Shown: positions 35,637 through 47,698, counted from the first letter of the stretch. The stretch: DNA of 64,000 nt from Tridacna crocea (GCA_943736015.1 OX031062.1:58640962-58704961); one strand, 5' to 3'. Program-made: numbers and translations. Notes: a model not told the origin generated them from the letters alone.

Positions 35637-36650
35637 ATAAAATAATATTTCAGTAAGCGATGATTGCATTTGCATAGATGAATTTGAAGAGTGTGAGATA
35701 CTCAACACGTTGTATAGTCAGGCACAACATCATGATTTTCGTCATTAATTAGTGGGCAAAATTTTACTTTTATCCTCATCATCAGAAACTTAATAAGTTT
35801 CTTTGAAAATTGGCTCAAAAGGTTCCTATGACGTCACAAATCAAGGAATACATCATAAGCAAGGGAGGTAAGCGATACACTAAAAATTAATAAGCAAAAA
35901 TATGAATTGAAAAAAAGTACTTTTACTAAACTTTTTTTTCTAATTGTAACATTACCAGGTAACTGTTTGATATATGTAGATATGAAAATTAACCATATAT
36001 GAAACTTGTTGATTTTCCCTCTAAGGATGAAAATGAAAATTGTTGACATCTTTCGAAAAACTAGTAGGTCTTTTAAAAACCTTCCGTATTATCTAGGGAC
36101 CAAATGTTTAGTCCAGTACTCATGTAACAATTTTCACAGTATGCAAATATTGATAATTTAGACAATTTTGAAAATTATGACATGATGTCAAAAACTGTGA
36201 CACCATCACAGGAAGGGAAATTATTTCTTCCTTGTATCATTGGGGAAGGGAAGGAATGAATAGTAGGATAAGTCAATCAGAGGTTTCATTTTCAACATTT
36301 CAAGTTTGATTTTAGAGGCAGGTTTTGGTTTGAGTGGGACAATGATTTGTTTGGCTTTGAAGACTTTAAACCTGTTTTAGAATCTTTTGATATATTGAAT
36401 TCATTAGGTGTCGATCGAGAGCCCATCCTTCATCCTGCATCCAATCAAAATTATTCTCATTCACCATTTGTTTCTCTCTCTCTCATTGGTCAGTCATTCA
36501 ATCATTTTCCTGCCCTGTCTTACAAGATCATTGAAATCAAAGGACTTTAGCTCCTACTTACTTGTAATTTATTATCAACAGATGACCATAAGGGCTCTAA
36601 TACAATTACTGTCACATGTTGCATATCCATATTTTCAAGATGACTTTACT
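35637..36650. other. No recognised gene
   Basis: AT-rich. ORFs at 36347-36656 have no splice context or domain that I recognise. Confidence 0.35.
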
Positions 36651-36651
36651 C

Positions 36652-37018
36652 CGTAAACTTTTTCCTTAAAAACTTCTCCTCAGAAACTATTGACTGGATT
36701 TTTACCAGATTTCACAAGAATGTTCCTTAGGTGATCCTCTTTCAAATTCCTTCAAATAATTGTGTTCCATGAAGAATTCTGGTTGCCATGGCAACCAAAG
36801 TAAAAAAACCTTTAAAAATCTTCTCCCAAATCGCTTATTGGATAGCATTATTATTTTGCAGGAATGTTCTCTAGATAGAGGTTTACAGAATTCCTGTAAG
36901 AAAAAAAAATCCGTCAAAAAACATGGCTTTCATGGGAGACTCACTTTCCTTTTATGGTATAAAGTAAAATCTTTGAAAAATTTCTTCTCTCAATTTATTC
37001 GTTTGATTTCATTGTGAA
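36652..37018 (+). repeat. Helentron internal fragment
   Basis: Resembles the 5'-proximal part of families A and B (CTTCTCCTCAGAAACTATTG, GAATGTTCCTTAGGTGATCC) and holds a perfect X-box palindrome at 36781-36796. No termini. Confidence 0.5.
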
Positions 37019-37048
37019 ATTGCAGGTAAGTTCCTATATTGGTGAGGC

Positions 37049-37241
37049 TTTAACAAACAATCCCGACTTATAGCGACCCTAAAGAAGAAGTTTTTGGAAA
37101 ACTCTCTTAGAGAAAATGCTGTTCACTGTTTTCTACTGTATTAAAGACAGAAATCATCATTTCATCAATGTTTAATTTGTCGTCCACAAATGCTTTCAAA
37201 TTGGTCACATCCTAAATTTTGTTGTTTGATAAAAGGTTAAA
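37049..37241. mobile_element. TTAA-type MITE, diverged
   Basis: Runs from TTTAACAAACAATCCCG to TTTTGTTGTTTGATAAAAGGTTAA (last part GTTTGATAAAAGGTTAA) with the core AGAGAAAATGCTG. The ends are similar to intact copies but eroded. Confidence 0.5.
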
Positions 37242-37494
37242 GAGGGTTGCTTTACATAATCTATAGTCCTTTACATATAAAACAAGAGAACCACTGCACT
37301 TTTATTAGTTCTGGAAAAAGTAATTGTTGACCTGCAGGTGACCTAGTACAAAGTGGGACAGGGCTTTACTGTTGTGATAAGGCATCAGTTATCCAATCAA
37401 ACTGATCCTGCAACTTAAATAAAACAATTGCTACAATACATATTTTCTATATTTTGATGTTTCCCCACCCAAAATGGTTTGTGACAAGACCCTC

Positions 37495-37709
37495 TTTAAC
37501 TATAACCAGAAGACAAAATTTTTATAACTGGTCATAATAGAAAGATGTTGTAGACAACATATTATATCTTCAAATTAGTAAAACTTAAAAAGGGTAAAGT
37601 TATTGTGGAAAACTAAGAAAATGCAGGTTACCATTATTTTTTTCTTTTCTCACAATGTTTTTCATAGCTTTTTCTTTCTTCAGTGACCTAAAATGAGGAA
37701 TGATGGTAA
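37495..37709. mobile_element. TTAA-type MITE, cut by a Helentron
   Basis: Starts TTTAACTATAACCAGAAGAC and contains ATTGTGGAAAACTAAGAAAA. It stops at GATGGTAAT where the element at 37710 begins. Confidence 0.45.
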
Positions 37710-40636
37710 TTTTTAGCTCACCTGAGCACAACATGCTCAAGGGGAGCCTTTAGGGTCACTGGGTGTCCGTCGTGCATCGTCCGTCGTCAACAATTCTTTA
37801 AACATCAACTCCTCCTAAACCGCTGGGCTAATTTGGACCAAACTTGGCAGGAATGTTCCTTTGGAGGTCCTCTTTAAAAATTGTTCACAGAATTTGATTC
37901 CGTCAAAAACTCTGGTTGCCATGGCAACCAAATGGAATTTTTTAGCAAATTCTTTGAAAATCTTCTCCTCTGAAACCGCTGGTCGGATTTTGAAATTATT
38001 TCACAGATATGTTCCTTGGGTGACCCTTTTCAAAAATTGTTTGTGAAATTTTGAGCCATCAAAAATTGTGGCTCTGGTGAATGGGGGCTACTTGCACAAT
38101 ACAAAAATCAAGGAATTCTTTAAAAATCTTCTCCTCTGAAACCGCTGGTCGGATTTTGAAATAATTTCACAGATATGTTCCTTGGGTGACCCTTTTTAGC
38201 TCACCTTAGCACAACGTGCTCAAGGGGAGCTTTTAGGATCACCCGGTGTCCGTCGTGCGTCGTCCGTCGTGCGTCGTCAACAATTCTTTAAACATCAACT
38301 CCTCCTAAACCGCTGGGCAGATTTGGACCAAACTTGGCACGAATGTTCCTTGGGAGGTCCTCTTCAAAAATTGTTCACAGAATTTGATTCCATCAAAAAC
38401 TCTGGTTGCCATGGCAACCAAATGGAATTTTTTTGCAAATTATTTAAAAATCCTCTCCTCTGAAACCGCTGGTCGGATTTTGAAATAATTTCACAGATAT
38501 GTTCCTTGGGTGACCCTTTTCAAAAATTGTTCGTGAAATTTTGATTCGTCAAAAAATGTGGCTCTGGTGAATGGGGGCTTCTTGCACTATACAGAAATGA
38601 AGGAATTCTTTAAAAATCTTCTTCTCTGAAACCGCTAGTCGGATATTGAAATAATTCCACAGATATGTTCCTTGGGTGACCCTTTTCAAAAATTGTTCGT
38701 GAAATTTTGATCCGTCAAAAAATGTGGCTCTGGTGAATGGGGGCTACTTGCACTATACGGGAATGAAGGAATTCTTAAAAAAATCTTCTTCTCTGAAACC
38801 GCTGGTCAGATTTTGAAATAATTTCACAGAGTTGCTCCTTGGGTGACCCTTTTCAAAAATTGTTCGCGAAATTTTGATTGGTCAAGAAACATGGCTCTGG
38901 TGAATGGGGGCTTCTTGCACTATACAGAAATGAAGAAATTCTTAAAAATTCTTCTTCTCTGAAACTGCTGGTCAGATTTTGAAATTATTTCACAGAGATG
39001 TTCCTTGAATGACCCCTTTCAAAAATTGTTTGCGAAATTTTGATTGGTCAAGAAATATGGCTCTGGTGAATTGGGGCTACTTGCACTATATGGAAATGAA
39101 GAAATTCTTGAAAATTCTTCTTCTCTGAAACCCCTAGTCAGATTTTAAAATAATCTGACAGAGATGTTCCTTGGGTGACCCTTTTCAAAAGCTGTACATA
39201 TAATTTTGATCCGTCAAGAAACATGGGGCTACTTGCACTATACGGACATGATGAAATTCTTGAAAATTCTCTTTCTCTGAAACACCTGGTCAGATTTTAA
39301 AAGAAATTTTCCGTAATGTTCCTTGGGTGACCCTCTTCAAAACTTGTTCGTAAATTTTGATCCATCAAGAAACATGGCTCTCGTGGATGGGGGCTACTTG
39401 CTCTTATACTGAATGAAGAATTCTTAAAAATTCTTTTTGAAACTGATGGTCAGATTTCGAAATGACTTTTACAGGTGACCTTTTGAAAATTGCTTGGCAA
39501 AATTATAAATTTGGTTCCAATGTTTCAATACCTCAAAAAAATATATAGACTATGGTCATCTCAAAAATTCAGGTGAGCGATCCAGGGCCATCTTGGCCCT
39601 CTTGTTAAAAATTGTTCATGAAATTTTGATCCGACAAAAAATGTGGCTCTGGTGAATGGGGGCTACTTGCACTATACAGAAATGAAGGAATTCTTAAAAA
39701 ATCTTCTCTGAAACTGCTGGTCAGATTTTGAAATAATATCACAGAGTTGTTCCTTGGGTGACCCTTTTCAAAACTTGTTCGTGAAATTTTGATTGGTCAA
39801 GAAACGTGGCTCTGGTAAATGGAGGCTACTTGCACTATCGGGAAATGAGGAAATTCTTAAAAATTTTTCTTCTCTGAACCCGCTGGTCAGATTTTGAAAT
39901 AATTTCTCAGGGATGTTCCTTGGGTGACCCTTTTCAAAAGGTGTTTGTGAAATTTTGATTTGTCAAGAAACATGGCTCTGGTGAATGGGGGCTACTTGCA
40001 CTATAGGGAAATGAAGAAATTTTCTAAAATTCTTCTTCTCTGAAACAGCTGGACAGATTTTGAAATGATTTCACGAAGATGATCCTTGGGTGACCCGTTT
40101 CAAAAATTGTTCACAAAATTTTGATCCGTCAAGAAACATGGCTCTGGTGAATGGGGGCTACTTGCACTACATGGAAATGAAGAAATTCTTGAAAATTCTT
40201 CTTCTCTGAAACCCCCAGTCAGATTTTAAAATAATTTGACAGAGATGTTCCTTGGGTGATCCTTGCTCTTGTGGACATGATGAAATTCTTGAAAATTCTC
40301 TTTCTCTGAAACCCCTGGTCAGATTTTAAAAGAAATTTTCCGAAATGTTCCTTGGGTGACCCTTTTCAAAGCTTGTTCGTAAATTTTGATTCATCAAGAA
40401 ACATGGCTCTCGTGGATGGGGATACTTGCCCTTATACAGAAATGAAGAATTCTTAAAAATTCTTCTTTTTGAAACTGATGGTCAGATTTCGAAATGAATT
40501 TTACAGGTAACCTTTTGAAAATTGCTTAGCAAAATTATAAATTTGGTTCCAATGTTTCAATATCTCAAAAAAAAAGTAGGCTATGGTCATCTCAAAAATT
40601 CAGTTGAGCGATCCAGGGCCATCTTGGCCCTCTTAT
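37710..40636 (+). mobile_element. Family A Helentron containing a second complete copy
   Basis: 5' TTTTAGCTCACCTGAGCAC, X-box at 37914-37929, and a 3' end CAGTTGAGCGATCC with hairpin AGGGCCATCTTGGCCCT and CTTATT. Its monomer is interrupted at 38193 and resumes at 39607. Confidence 0.8.
38193..39606 (+). mobile_element. Family A Helentron nested in another family A copy
   Basis: 5' TTTTTAGCTCACCTTAGCAC, X-box at 38404-38419, monomers, and 3' CAGGTGAGCGATCC, hairpin AGGGCCATCTTGGCCCT, CTTGTT. The host reads GTGACCCTTTT before it and AAAAATTGTTC after it, rejoining as the usual monomer sequence CCCTTTTCAAAAATTGTTC minus one base. Confidence 0.85.
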
Positions 40637-40820
40637 TAAAAACTTCTCTTTACCATTACAGAAAAATCAGGCCTGTGGAGCCATACAGGCGCTCAAGCAC
40701 CTCTAGTTTTAATATCTACTGGCTGGATTTCAGTCAAAGTTTATGGGAAGTTATAGTACGAAGCAAAGATGTGCATATTATAATTTTGTTATAATTATAG
40801 AGTTGTGGCTCTTTCAAGAA
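40637..40820 (+). repeat. Family H monomer, left part
   Basis: CTGGATTTCAGTCAAAGTTT and GCAAAGATGTGCATATTATA match monomers at 48530-49075 on the other side of the family E element. This suggests one H array split by it. Confidence 0.45.
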
Positions 40821-42014
40821 TTTTTAGCTCCACTGGCCGAAGGCCAGCGGGCTTATGTCATGGCCCGTTGTTCGTCGTGCTTCCGTCCGTCCGTGGGTGC
40901 GTTAACTTTTTCTTTAAACATCTTCTTCTCTGAAACTTGATGAAACTTCACAGAAATGATCCTGCCATGGTCCTCTTAAGAATTTCTTGAAAGAATTTAA
41001 TTCCTTCAAAAACTCTTGTTGCCATGGCAACAAAACTGAAAAATTTTGAAAATCTTTGAAAATCTTCTTGTCTGAAACCGTAAGGCCTAGAGCTACCAAA
41101 TTTGGCATGTAGCTTTATCTAGTGGACCTCTACCAAGTTTCTTCAAATTATAGCCCTGGGGTCAAAATTGGCCCCGCCCCGGGGGTCACAAGTTTTACAT
41201 GGGCTTTTATAGGGAGAACTTTTAAAACTCCTTTTCCACCTAGCCATAGGGCCTAGGGCTACCAAATTTGGCATGTAGCTTTATCTAGTGGACCTCTACC
41301 AAAGGTGTCCAACTTATAGCCCAGGGGTCAAATTTGGCCCTGCCCCGGGGGGGTAACAAAATTTACATGGGCTTATATAGGGAAAACTTTCAAAGTCTTG
41401 TCGCACCTAGCTATAAGGACTAGGGCTATCAAATTTTGCATGTAGCTTTATCTAGGGGGTCTCTACCAAGGGTGCCCAAACTTATAGCCCTGGGGTCAAA
41501 TTAAGCCCCGTCACAGGGGATCACAAGTTTTACATTGGCTTACATAGGGAAACTTTAATAATCTACTTGTACATAGCCATAAGGCCTAGGGCTACCAAAT
41601 TTTGCATGTAGCTTTATCTAATGGGCCTCTACCAAGAGGGCCAAAATTTTAACTTTGGGGGTCAAGTTTGACCCCACCCCAGGGGTCACAAGTTTTACAT
41701 TGGCTTTATAAACCTGTCTCATGGGTCACATATTTTACAGGGCCTTTTATTGAGCAAACTTGTTGTACAGGGCTTTTTATTGGGCAAGATTCAAAAATCT
41801 TCTTGTTTATAACCACACATTCTAGTTTCATATTGTAGGTCTGGGTTCAAAATTGGCTCCATCAAGGGATCACAAGTTTAACATGGGCCTCAAGATATAG
41901 TCACTTCAATTTATACATTAATCAAGGGAAATAACTCTTTTTTATGAAAGATAAAGTTTGGTACTATTTACCTCCCTTGATTATCAAACTGCATTGATAC
42001 ATGATTGGTGCTAG

Positions 42015-42548
42015 TGTTACGAGTCAGGCGTAACTAGAAAGAAGAAGCCAGCAACAAACGATAACAATTAACAGAATTTATTAACAAAAATATCAAATAA
42101 ACAGTTACAATAGTACAAAACAATACCTTAGACGTTAAATTCAGAAGACAAACTATTCCAGTCTTAATTCCAATGTGATCCTGATCCAAACTGAATGTAA
42201 TCTAAGCACACAAAGTAATCCTCACTTTAGTCTAGTCTGATCCAAATCCAAACTGAATATAATCCAAGCACAAGATAATCCCCACTGTAGTCTGGCAATC
42301 ATGTATTAACTAGTGAACCCTGAGATGTAAAAAGCTTTTCCTTTTATAATAACAGAAAAACTTCCAGAAAATTCATGTTAAAATCAGTTGCATAATTCTT
42401 AGTAATCAGATTGTATAAAGGCCTGGAAACTTCCAGCACAATATTCCACAAGAGAGAATCCAGTTCTAAAAATAGCAACAGGGGAAAACCATTCAAAAAT
42501 AGATCCACACATGAACAAAGCTAATAATAACTGGGTATGTACATAACA
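42015..42548 (-). repeat. Gypsy 3' LTR
   Basis: 534 bp with TGTTA...TAACA termini. The first bases inside the element on its right side are the polypurine tract (minus strand AAGGGGGGAAG). Confidence 0.92.
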
Positions 42549-42771
42549 CTTCCCCCCTTGAAAAGAAAAAGGAAGGTTTATGAAATAAATCTTTCTTTTT
42601 TGCAATATTATTTATATACATGTATATGATACTTTATCTGAAGTATACATAGGAAATGACAAACTCAAATATTAAATTTCCTATTTCAGACTAATGAAAA
42701 TAGTCAAGGTAATGAAATACAATTTGAAAATCTAATTTGAACATGATTTAGATAAAATGACTATTGGAATT

Positions 42772-45700
42772 TCAAACTCTTGAAAGAGCATCTGGTATAA
42801 TGTTATCTTTCCCTTTTATGTGTCTTATGTCAAGATTAAACTCTTGAAGCAATAAACTCCACCTCAGTAATCTTTGATTCTTATTCTTAAGTTTGTGTAG
42901 AAAACTTAAAGGGTTATGATCACTGAATACAACAATTGGTGAAGTTGAAGAGGTTAAATAAACTTCGAACTGCTGGATTGCCAGAATTAAGGCAAGACAC
43001 TCTTTTTCTATGGTAGAGTAATTTTTCTGATGTTTGTTAAATTTCTTAGAAAAGTAACAAACTGGGTGATCAATACCATTATTATCTTCTTGTAAAAGAA
43101 CAGCACCAATACCAACATCACTTGCATCAACAGCTAATTTGAAACATTTGTCAAAATCAGGTGCCAAGAGAACTGGTGCGCTCTTTAGTATGGCTTTCAG
43201 ACGATCAAATGCATCTTGACATTTGTCATTCCATTTGAACTTTGTGCTTTTCTTAAGTAAATTTGTTAAAGGTTCAGCAATACCTGAGAAATTTTTACAG
43301 AATTTCCTATAGTAGCCAGCCATACCAAGAAATCGCATCAGCTGTCTTTTACATTTAGGCACAGGAAACTCAGAGATAGCACTGACTTTAGCTTCTAAAG
43401 GTTTAACTTGACCCTGTCCCACAAGATGTCCTAGAAATGTTACAGTAGCATGACAAAATTCAGTTTTTGCAAGATTCACAGTCAGTTTCGCTTTACTGAG
43501 TCTGTCGAAGAACTTCCTGATTCTTTGAAGGTGGTCACTCCAACTGTCTGAGTAGATGATGACGTCGTCAATATATGCATCACAGCCATCTAATCCACAT
43601 ATAACATTGTTTATAAGCCGCTGAAATGTTGCAGGAGAATTTTTCATCCCAAACGGCATAACTTTGTATTGGTACAGACCGTTTGGAGTAGCAAAGGCTG
43701 ATACTTCTTTTGCTCTATCAGTCAGTGGAACTTGCCAGAATCCTTTTAGCAGGTCAAATTTGGTGACATATTTAGAATTTCCAACTTTGTCAATACAGTC
43801 ATCAATTCTTGGTATTGGAAAAGAGTCTGTTTTTGTCACAGAGTTCACTTTACGATAGTCAGTACACATTCTATAAGTTCCATTTGATTTAGGTACTAAT
43901 ATACATGGTGAACTATAATTACTCTGGCTAGGTTCAATAAAGTCATTTTCCAGTAAGTATTTTACTTCATCTTGGAGGTATTTCTGTTTCAAAGGATTCA
44001 TCCTATATGGATGTTGCTTTATTGGTTTAGAATCTTCCACAATGACATCATGATAGATTTTATCTGTTCTTGTGGGGATATCAGGAAATAAATGTTCATA
44101 TTCATGTATCAACTGTTTCAGCTCTTCCTGCTGCGATGGTTCCAAGTGAGATAGTTTGTTGTTAAGATTTCTCAAAATATCAGAATTCTCAAGTTTAGAT
44201 GGACCAGGATCAGATTTATCAATGAAGTCCGAATTTACTTCAAGATCAGATACATTTGATTCTTGTGGGACAGTGTTTACAACTGTAATTGGTTTTGAAA
44301 TAGAGCTATCTCTGTCAAAGTATTCCTTTAACATATTTATATGACACATTTGTTTGTTTTTATGCCTTCCTGGAGTATTAATTATATAGTTCAAATCACT
44401 TGTTTTCTTGTCAATAGTGTAGGGTCCAAAATATCTTGCCTGTAAAGGTCTGCCAGGTATTGGCAAAAGAGCAAGGACTTTGTCACCTGATTTAAATTTT
44501 CTATCTATAACATGGTTGTCATATCTTGCTTTCATTTTGCCCTGAGACGTTTTAAGATTAGACCTAGCAACCTCACATGCCCTAGACAGTCTATTTCTGA
44601 AGTCAGAAACATACTGTAGTAAATTCAAAGGAGTTTCATCATTTGAGAGAAATTTCTCTTTCAAAAGTTTTAAAGGTCCACGAACAGAATGGCCAAAAAC
44701 TAGTTCAAAAGGACTGAAACCAAGAGATTCTTGTACAGATTCTCTGGCTGCAAATAGTAACAAATGGATGCCCTCATCCCAATCTTTTTCAGTGTCAAAG
44801 CAATATGATCTTATCATATTTTTTAATGTCTGATGAAATCTTTCTAAAGCACCTTGACTTTCAGGGTGATAGGCGGATGACCTGTATTGCTTGATTCCTA
44901 ATTCATGCATAACCTGTTGGAATATACCAGACATAAAATTTGCCCCTTGATCAGACTGAACTGATTTTGGAAGACCAACAAATGTGAAAAATTTTAAAAG
45001 AGCTTTGACTATGGACTTTGTTTTGATGTTCCTTAAAGGAATAGCTTCAGGAAAACGTGTAGAAGTACACATAATTGTTAAGAGATACTCATTTCCTGAC
45101 TTGGTTCGAGGTAAAGGACCAACACAATCTATAAGTATCCTACTGAAAGGTTCATCAAAAGCAGGAATAGGTTGTAATTGAGCTTTGGGAATGGTTTGGT
45201 TGGGTTTACCTACCATTTGACATGTATGGCAAGTTTTACAATATTTAGAGACATCTGATTTGAGACCAGGCCAATAAAAATGAGTAATAATTTTGTGATA
45301 GGTCTTGTTTATACCTAGATGACCTGACATAGGACTTTCATGGGCTATACTTAGTATTTCATGACGATATGACTTTGGAACCACAATTTGGTGGTAAACA
45401 GCCCATTCATCATCAGCTGGGACATCAAATGGTCGCCATTTTCTCATAAGAATCCCATTCTTTATATAGTAACACATTGGGACCTGTGAAATTTCATCTT
45501 CAGGTAAAGCCCTAAAAATTAATTTTGAAATCTCAGGATCAGTTTGCTGTTCCTGGATAAGCTGTGACTTTGACAGCGTGTCGTGACCTTGGTCAATAGA
45601 CCGTGGTGATGAATGACAAGACATTGACGTGTCTGTCTGAGTATCAGACAAACTGGGATCAAGAGACTTTTTAATCTCATTATTAAAATATTGACCGATA

Positions 45701-47550
45701 AAAGTATCCGTCAAGTCAATATCAGAGTTTGAGTTTTCCAAAATGGCCTTTTTAGCCATAGCTCGGGTAACTGCACAAGAAGGATACAAGTCAGGAATTT
45801 CCTGCTCGATAGGGTCATCTGTTTGACCTATATTTGGTGTGTCAGTTACAAGTGGATTTACCACAACCTTATCTCCAGCTAAGTCATTGCCTAGCAATAA
45901 ATGGACACCTTTAAATGGTAAGGAAGGTTTAATACCAATAACCACAGGCCCAGTAACCAAATCTGATGACAAATTAACGTGATGGAGAGGGATATTAACA
46001 GTTCCACACTCTACACCCTGAATAAGGACACTAGTACCGGAAGAAGTCTTCTCAGAAAAAGGCAGTATATCTGCTAAAATAAGAGATTGAGAAGCTCCTG
46101 TGTCTCTTAAAATTTTAATAGGGGTAGGTGGGCAATTATCACCTGAAAGTGATACAAAACCATTCAACATAAATGGTTCAAAAATCTCCATAGTAGAATC
46201 AGACTTGGGTTTTGTGACTATGTCAATTGTATTGGTTTTAATAGAAGACTGTGGCCTTGGTCTAAGAGTGGTGAGCCCTGTTGGTTTGGCTTCATCACTT
46301 TCTAACTTCCTTTTTAATTTCAAACATTCAGAAACAAGGTGACCAGGTTTCTTACAATAGTTACAAGTGGGTCGAGATAAGGGATATTGACTTTTGGTTT
46401 CACTAGTAGAATTGGGTTTGGGTGTATTGGATTGACTGGACATGCCAGATGAATTACCAGACATAAATTTATTTTGGGGATGTGAGGAAGTAGGTTTTGG
46501 TTTATTAATAAAAGAAACTTTATGTGTAAGGTAGTAATTATCAGCCAGACAAGCTGCTTCTTCTAAAGTTTCAACTTGTTTTTCGTCTAAGAATGTCTTA
46601 ACATCAAATTGAATACAACGTTTGAATTCTTCAACTAACATAAGTTGTCTGAGTTTATCAAAATTTTGGTCTATTTTCTTAGAACAGCACCATCTATCAA
46701 ATAACTGTTCTTTGTTTCTAGCAAATTCAACATGAGTCTGGTTAGAATCTTTTTTACAATTTCTAAATTTTTGTCTATATGCTTCTGGGACCAGCTCATA
46801 ACCTTTGAGAATAAGTTCTTTAACAGTCTCATAATGATGACTTTGTTCAACACCTAGTTGTGTATAAATTTCACGAGCTTTGCCTATCAAAACACTTTGC
46901 AGAAGCAAAGTCCAGTGCTCTTTTGGCCAATTTAAGTTTTCTGCAACTTTTTCAAAATGTAGGAAGTATTTATCAACTTCTTTCTCTTGAAATGGAGGAA
47001 CAAGCCTAATATGTTTTGTAACATCGAAATTGTATTCAATCTTTTGCTTCGGCTGATTTGCTCTTTCTTGCATTTCTATTTCCCTCATTCTTAATTGAAA
47101 TTCTCTCTCCTTCTCTCTCTCTTCCCTTTCCCTTTCTCTTTCCTTCTCTCTCTCTTCCCTTTCTCTTTCTTCTCTCTCCCTTTCTCTTTCCCTTTCTCTT
47201 TCTTCTCTCTCCCTTTCTCTTTCCCTTTCTCTTTCCTTCTCTCTCTCTTCCCATTCTCTTTCTTTCTCTCTTTCCTGAATTTCTAATTGTCTGATCTGAA
47301 GTTTTAATTCAAATTCTTTCGAACTTGAAACTGACTGAACGTCAACTATCAGGGAAAGAGCATTTTCATTAAAAATTTCCTCATCAACAAAATATTGTAC
47401 CAAAATGTTCTTAATTTCATGTTTACGCATTGAAGATTTTATTTCAGACAATTTATAGTGCTTAGCAAGATTAAGCAAATCAGTCTTTTTACCCAAATTC
47501 AATAACTCCACAGATGGTTCAGCCGTAAATTTATCTAAGTCAAAAGACAT
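42772..47550 (-). CDS. Gag-pol polyprotein of the Gmr1-type gypsy element
   Basis: A 1592-residue single-frame polyprotein supplying capsid, protease, integrase and reverse transcriptase for retrotransposition. In order: a leucine-rich, SAP-like N-terminus (about 1-60); a Glu/Arg/Lys helix (about 90-155); a capsid region resembling the SCAN/Gmr1 gag fold (about 175-345); one CCHC zinc knuckle (C396 to C409); an aspartic protease centred on DTGAS (D483); integrase with an HHCC finger (about 735-780) and DDE residues D808, D867, E903 in DX58DX35E spacing; reverse transcriptase with YIDD (D1328-D1329); and RNase H to the C-terminus (first Asp about 1470). Integrase lies before RT, unlike most gypsy elements and as in the Gmr1 lineage. 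The ATG at 47550 is the first in frame after the primer site. All catalytic residues are present and no env is seen. Confidence 0.93.
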   Translation of the reverse strand: MSFDLDKFTAEPSVELLNLGKKTDLLNLAKHYKLSEIKSSMRKHEIKNILVQYFVDEEIFNENALSLIVDVQSVSSSKEFELKLQIRQLEIQEREKEREWEEREKEREREREREREEREREREREREEREREEREKEREREREEREKEREFQLRMREIEMQERANQPKQKIEYNFDVTKHIRLVPPFQEKEVDKYFLHFEKVAENLNWPKEHWTLLLQSVLIGKAREIYTQLGVEQSHHYETVKELILKGYELVPEAYRQKFRNCKKDSNQTHVEFARNKEQLFDRWCCSKKIDQNFDKLRQLMLVEEFKRCIQFDVKTFLDEKQVETLEEAACLADNYYLTHKVSFINKPKPTSSHPQNKFMSGNSSGMSSQSNTPKPNSTSETKSQYPLSRPTCNYCKKPGHLVSECLKLKRKLESDEAKPTGLTTLRPRPQSSIKTNTIDIVTKPKSDSTMEIFEPFMLNGFVSLSGDNCPPTPIKILRDTGASQSLILADILPFSEKTSSGTSVLIQGVECGTVNIPLHHVNLSSDLVTGPVVIGIKPSLPFKGVHLLLGNDLAGDKVVVNPLVTDTPNIGQTDDPIEQEIPDLYPSCAVTRAMAKKAILENSNSDIDLTDTFIGQYFNNEIKKSLDPSLSDTQTDTSMSCHSSPRSIDQGHDTLSKSQLIQEQQTDPEISKLIFRALPEDEISQVPMCYYIKNGILMRKWRPFDVPADDEWAVYHQIVVPKSYRHEILSIAHESPMSGHLGINKTYHKIITHFYWPGLKSDVSKYCKTCHTCQMVGKPNQTIPKAQLQPIPAFDEPFSRILIDCVGPLPRTKSGNEYLLTIMCTSTRFPEAIPLRNIKTKSIVKALLKFFTFVGLPKSVQSDQGANFMSGIFQQVMHELGIKQYRSSAYHPESQGALERFHQTLKNMIRSYCFDTEKDWDEGIHLLLFAARESVQESLGFSPFELVFGHSVRGPLKLLKEKFLSNDETPLNLLQYVSDFRNRLSRACEVARSNLKTSQGKMKARYDNHVIDRKFKSGDKVLALLPIPGRPLQARYFGPYTIDKKTSDLNYIINTPGRHKNKQMCHINMLKEYFDRDSSISKPITVVNTVPQESNVSDLEVNSDFIDKSDPGPSKLENSDILRNLNNKLSHLEPSQQEELKQLIHEYEHLFPDIPTRTDKIYHDVIVEDSKPIKQHPYRMNPLKQKYLQDEVKYLLENDFIEPSQSNYSSPCILVPKSNGTYRMCTDYRKVNSVTKTDSFPIPRIDDCIDKVGNSKYVTKFDLLKGFWQVPLTDRAKEVSAFATPNGLYQYKVMPFGMKNSPATFQRLINNVICGLDGCDAYIDDVIIYSDSWSDHLQRIRKFFDRLSKAKLTVNLAKTEFCHATVTFLGHLVGQGQVKPLEAKVSAISEFPVPKCKRQLMRFLGMAGYYRKFCKNFSGIAEPLTNLLKKSTKFKWNDKCQDAFDRLKAILKSAPVLLAPDFDKCFKLAVDASDVGIGAVLLQEDNNGIDHPVCYFSKKFNKHQKNYSTIEKECLALILAIQQFEVYLTSSTSPIVVFSDHNPLSFLHKLKNKNQRLLRWSLLLQEFNLDIRHIKGKDNIIPDALSRV

Positions 47551-47680
47551 GTTTGTTTGTTGCTGGATTCAAGTACAAAATTGTATTATAATTACTGATT
47601 AGTAGACGAATGCGTTAGTCTTATTTTCCAATCGAAGGTCAATCCCAAAAGGAAAACGAATGCGTTAGTCTATTTTCCAA
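47551..47680 (-). other. Gypsy leader with a short direct repeat
   Basis: Between primer site and gag start, CGAATGCGTTAGTC plus TATTTTCCAATC occurs twice (near 47607 and 47658). This is a recent local duplication of leader sequence. Confidence 0.6.
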
Positions 47681-47698
47681 TCCCGGACGAGCCCCCAA
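47681..47698 (-). other. Gypsy primer binding site (tRNA-Pro type)
   Basis: Minus-strand TGGGGGCTCGTCCGGGAT, a few bases (GAAAT-like) after the 5' LTR, followed by TGG as in the TRIM. Position is given to within about two bases. Confidence 0.8.

Noticed and set aside
42399..42605. An env or extra gene next to the gypsy pol
   Set aside because: The short ORF lies mostly in the LTR and purine tract; no signal peptide or transmembrane layout is convincing.
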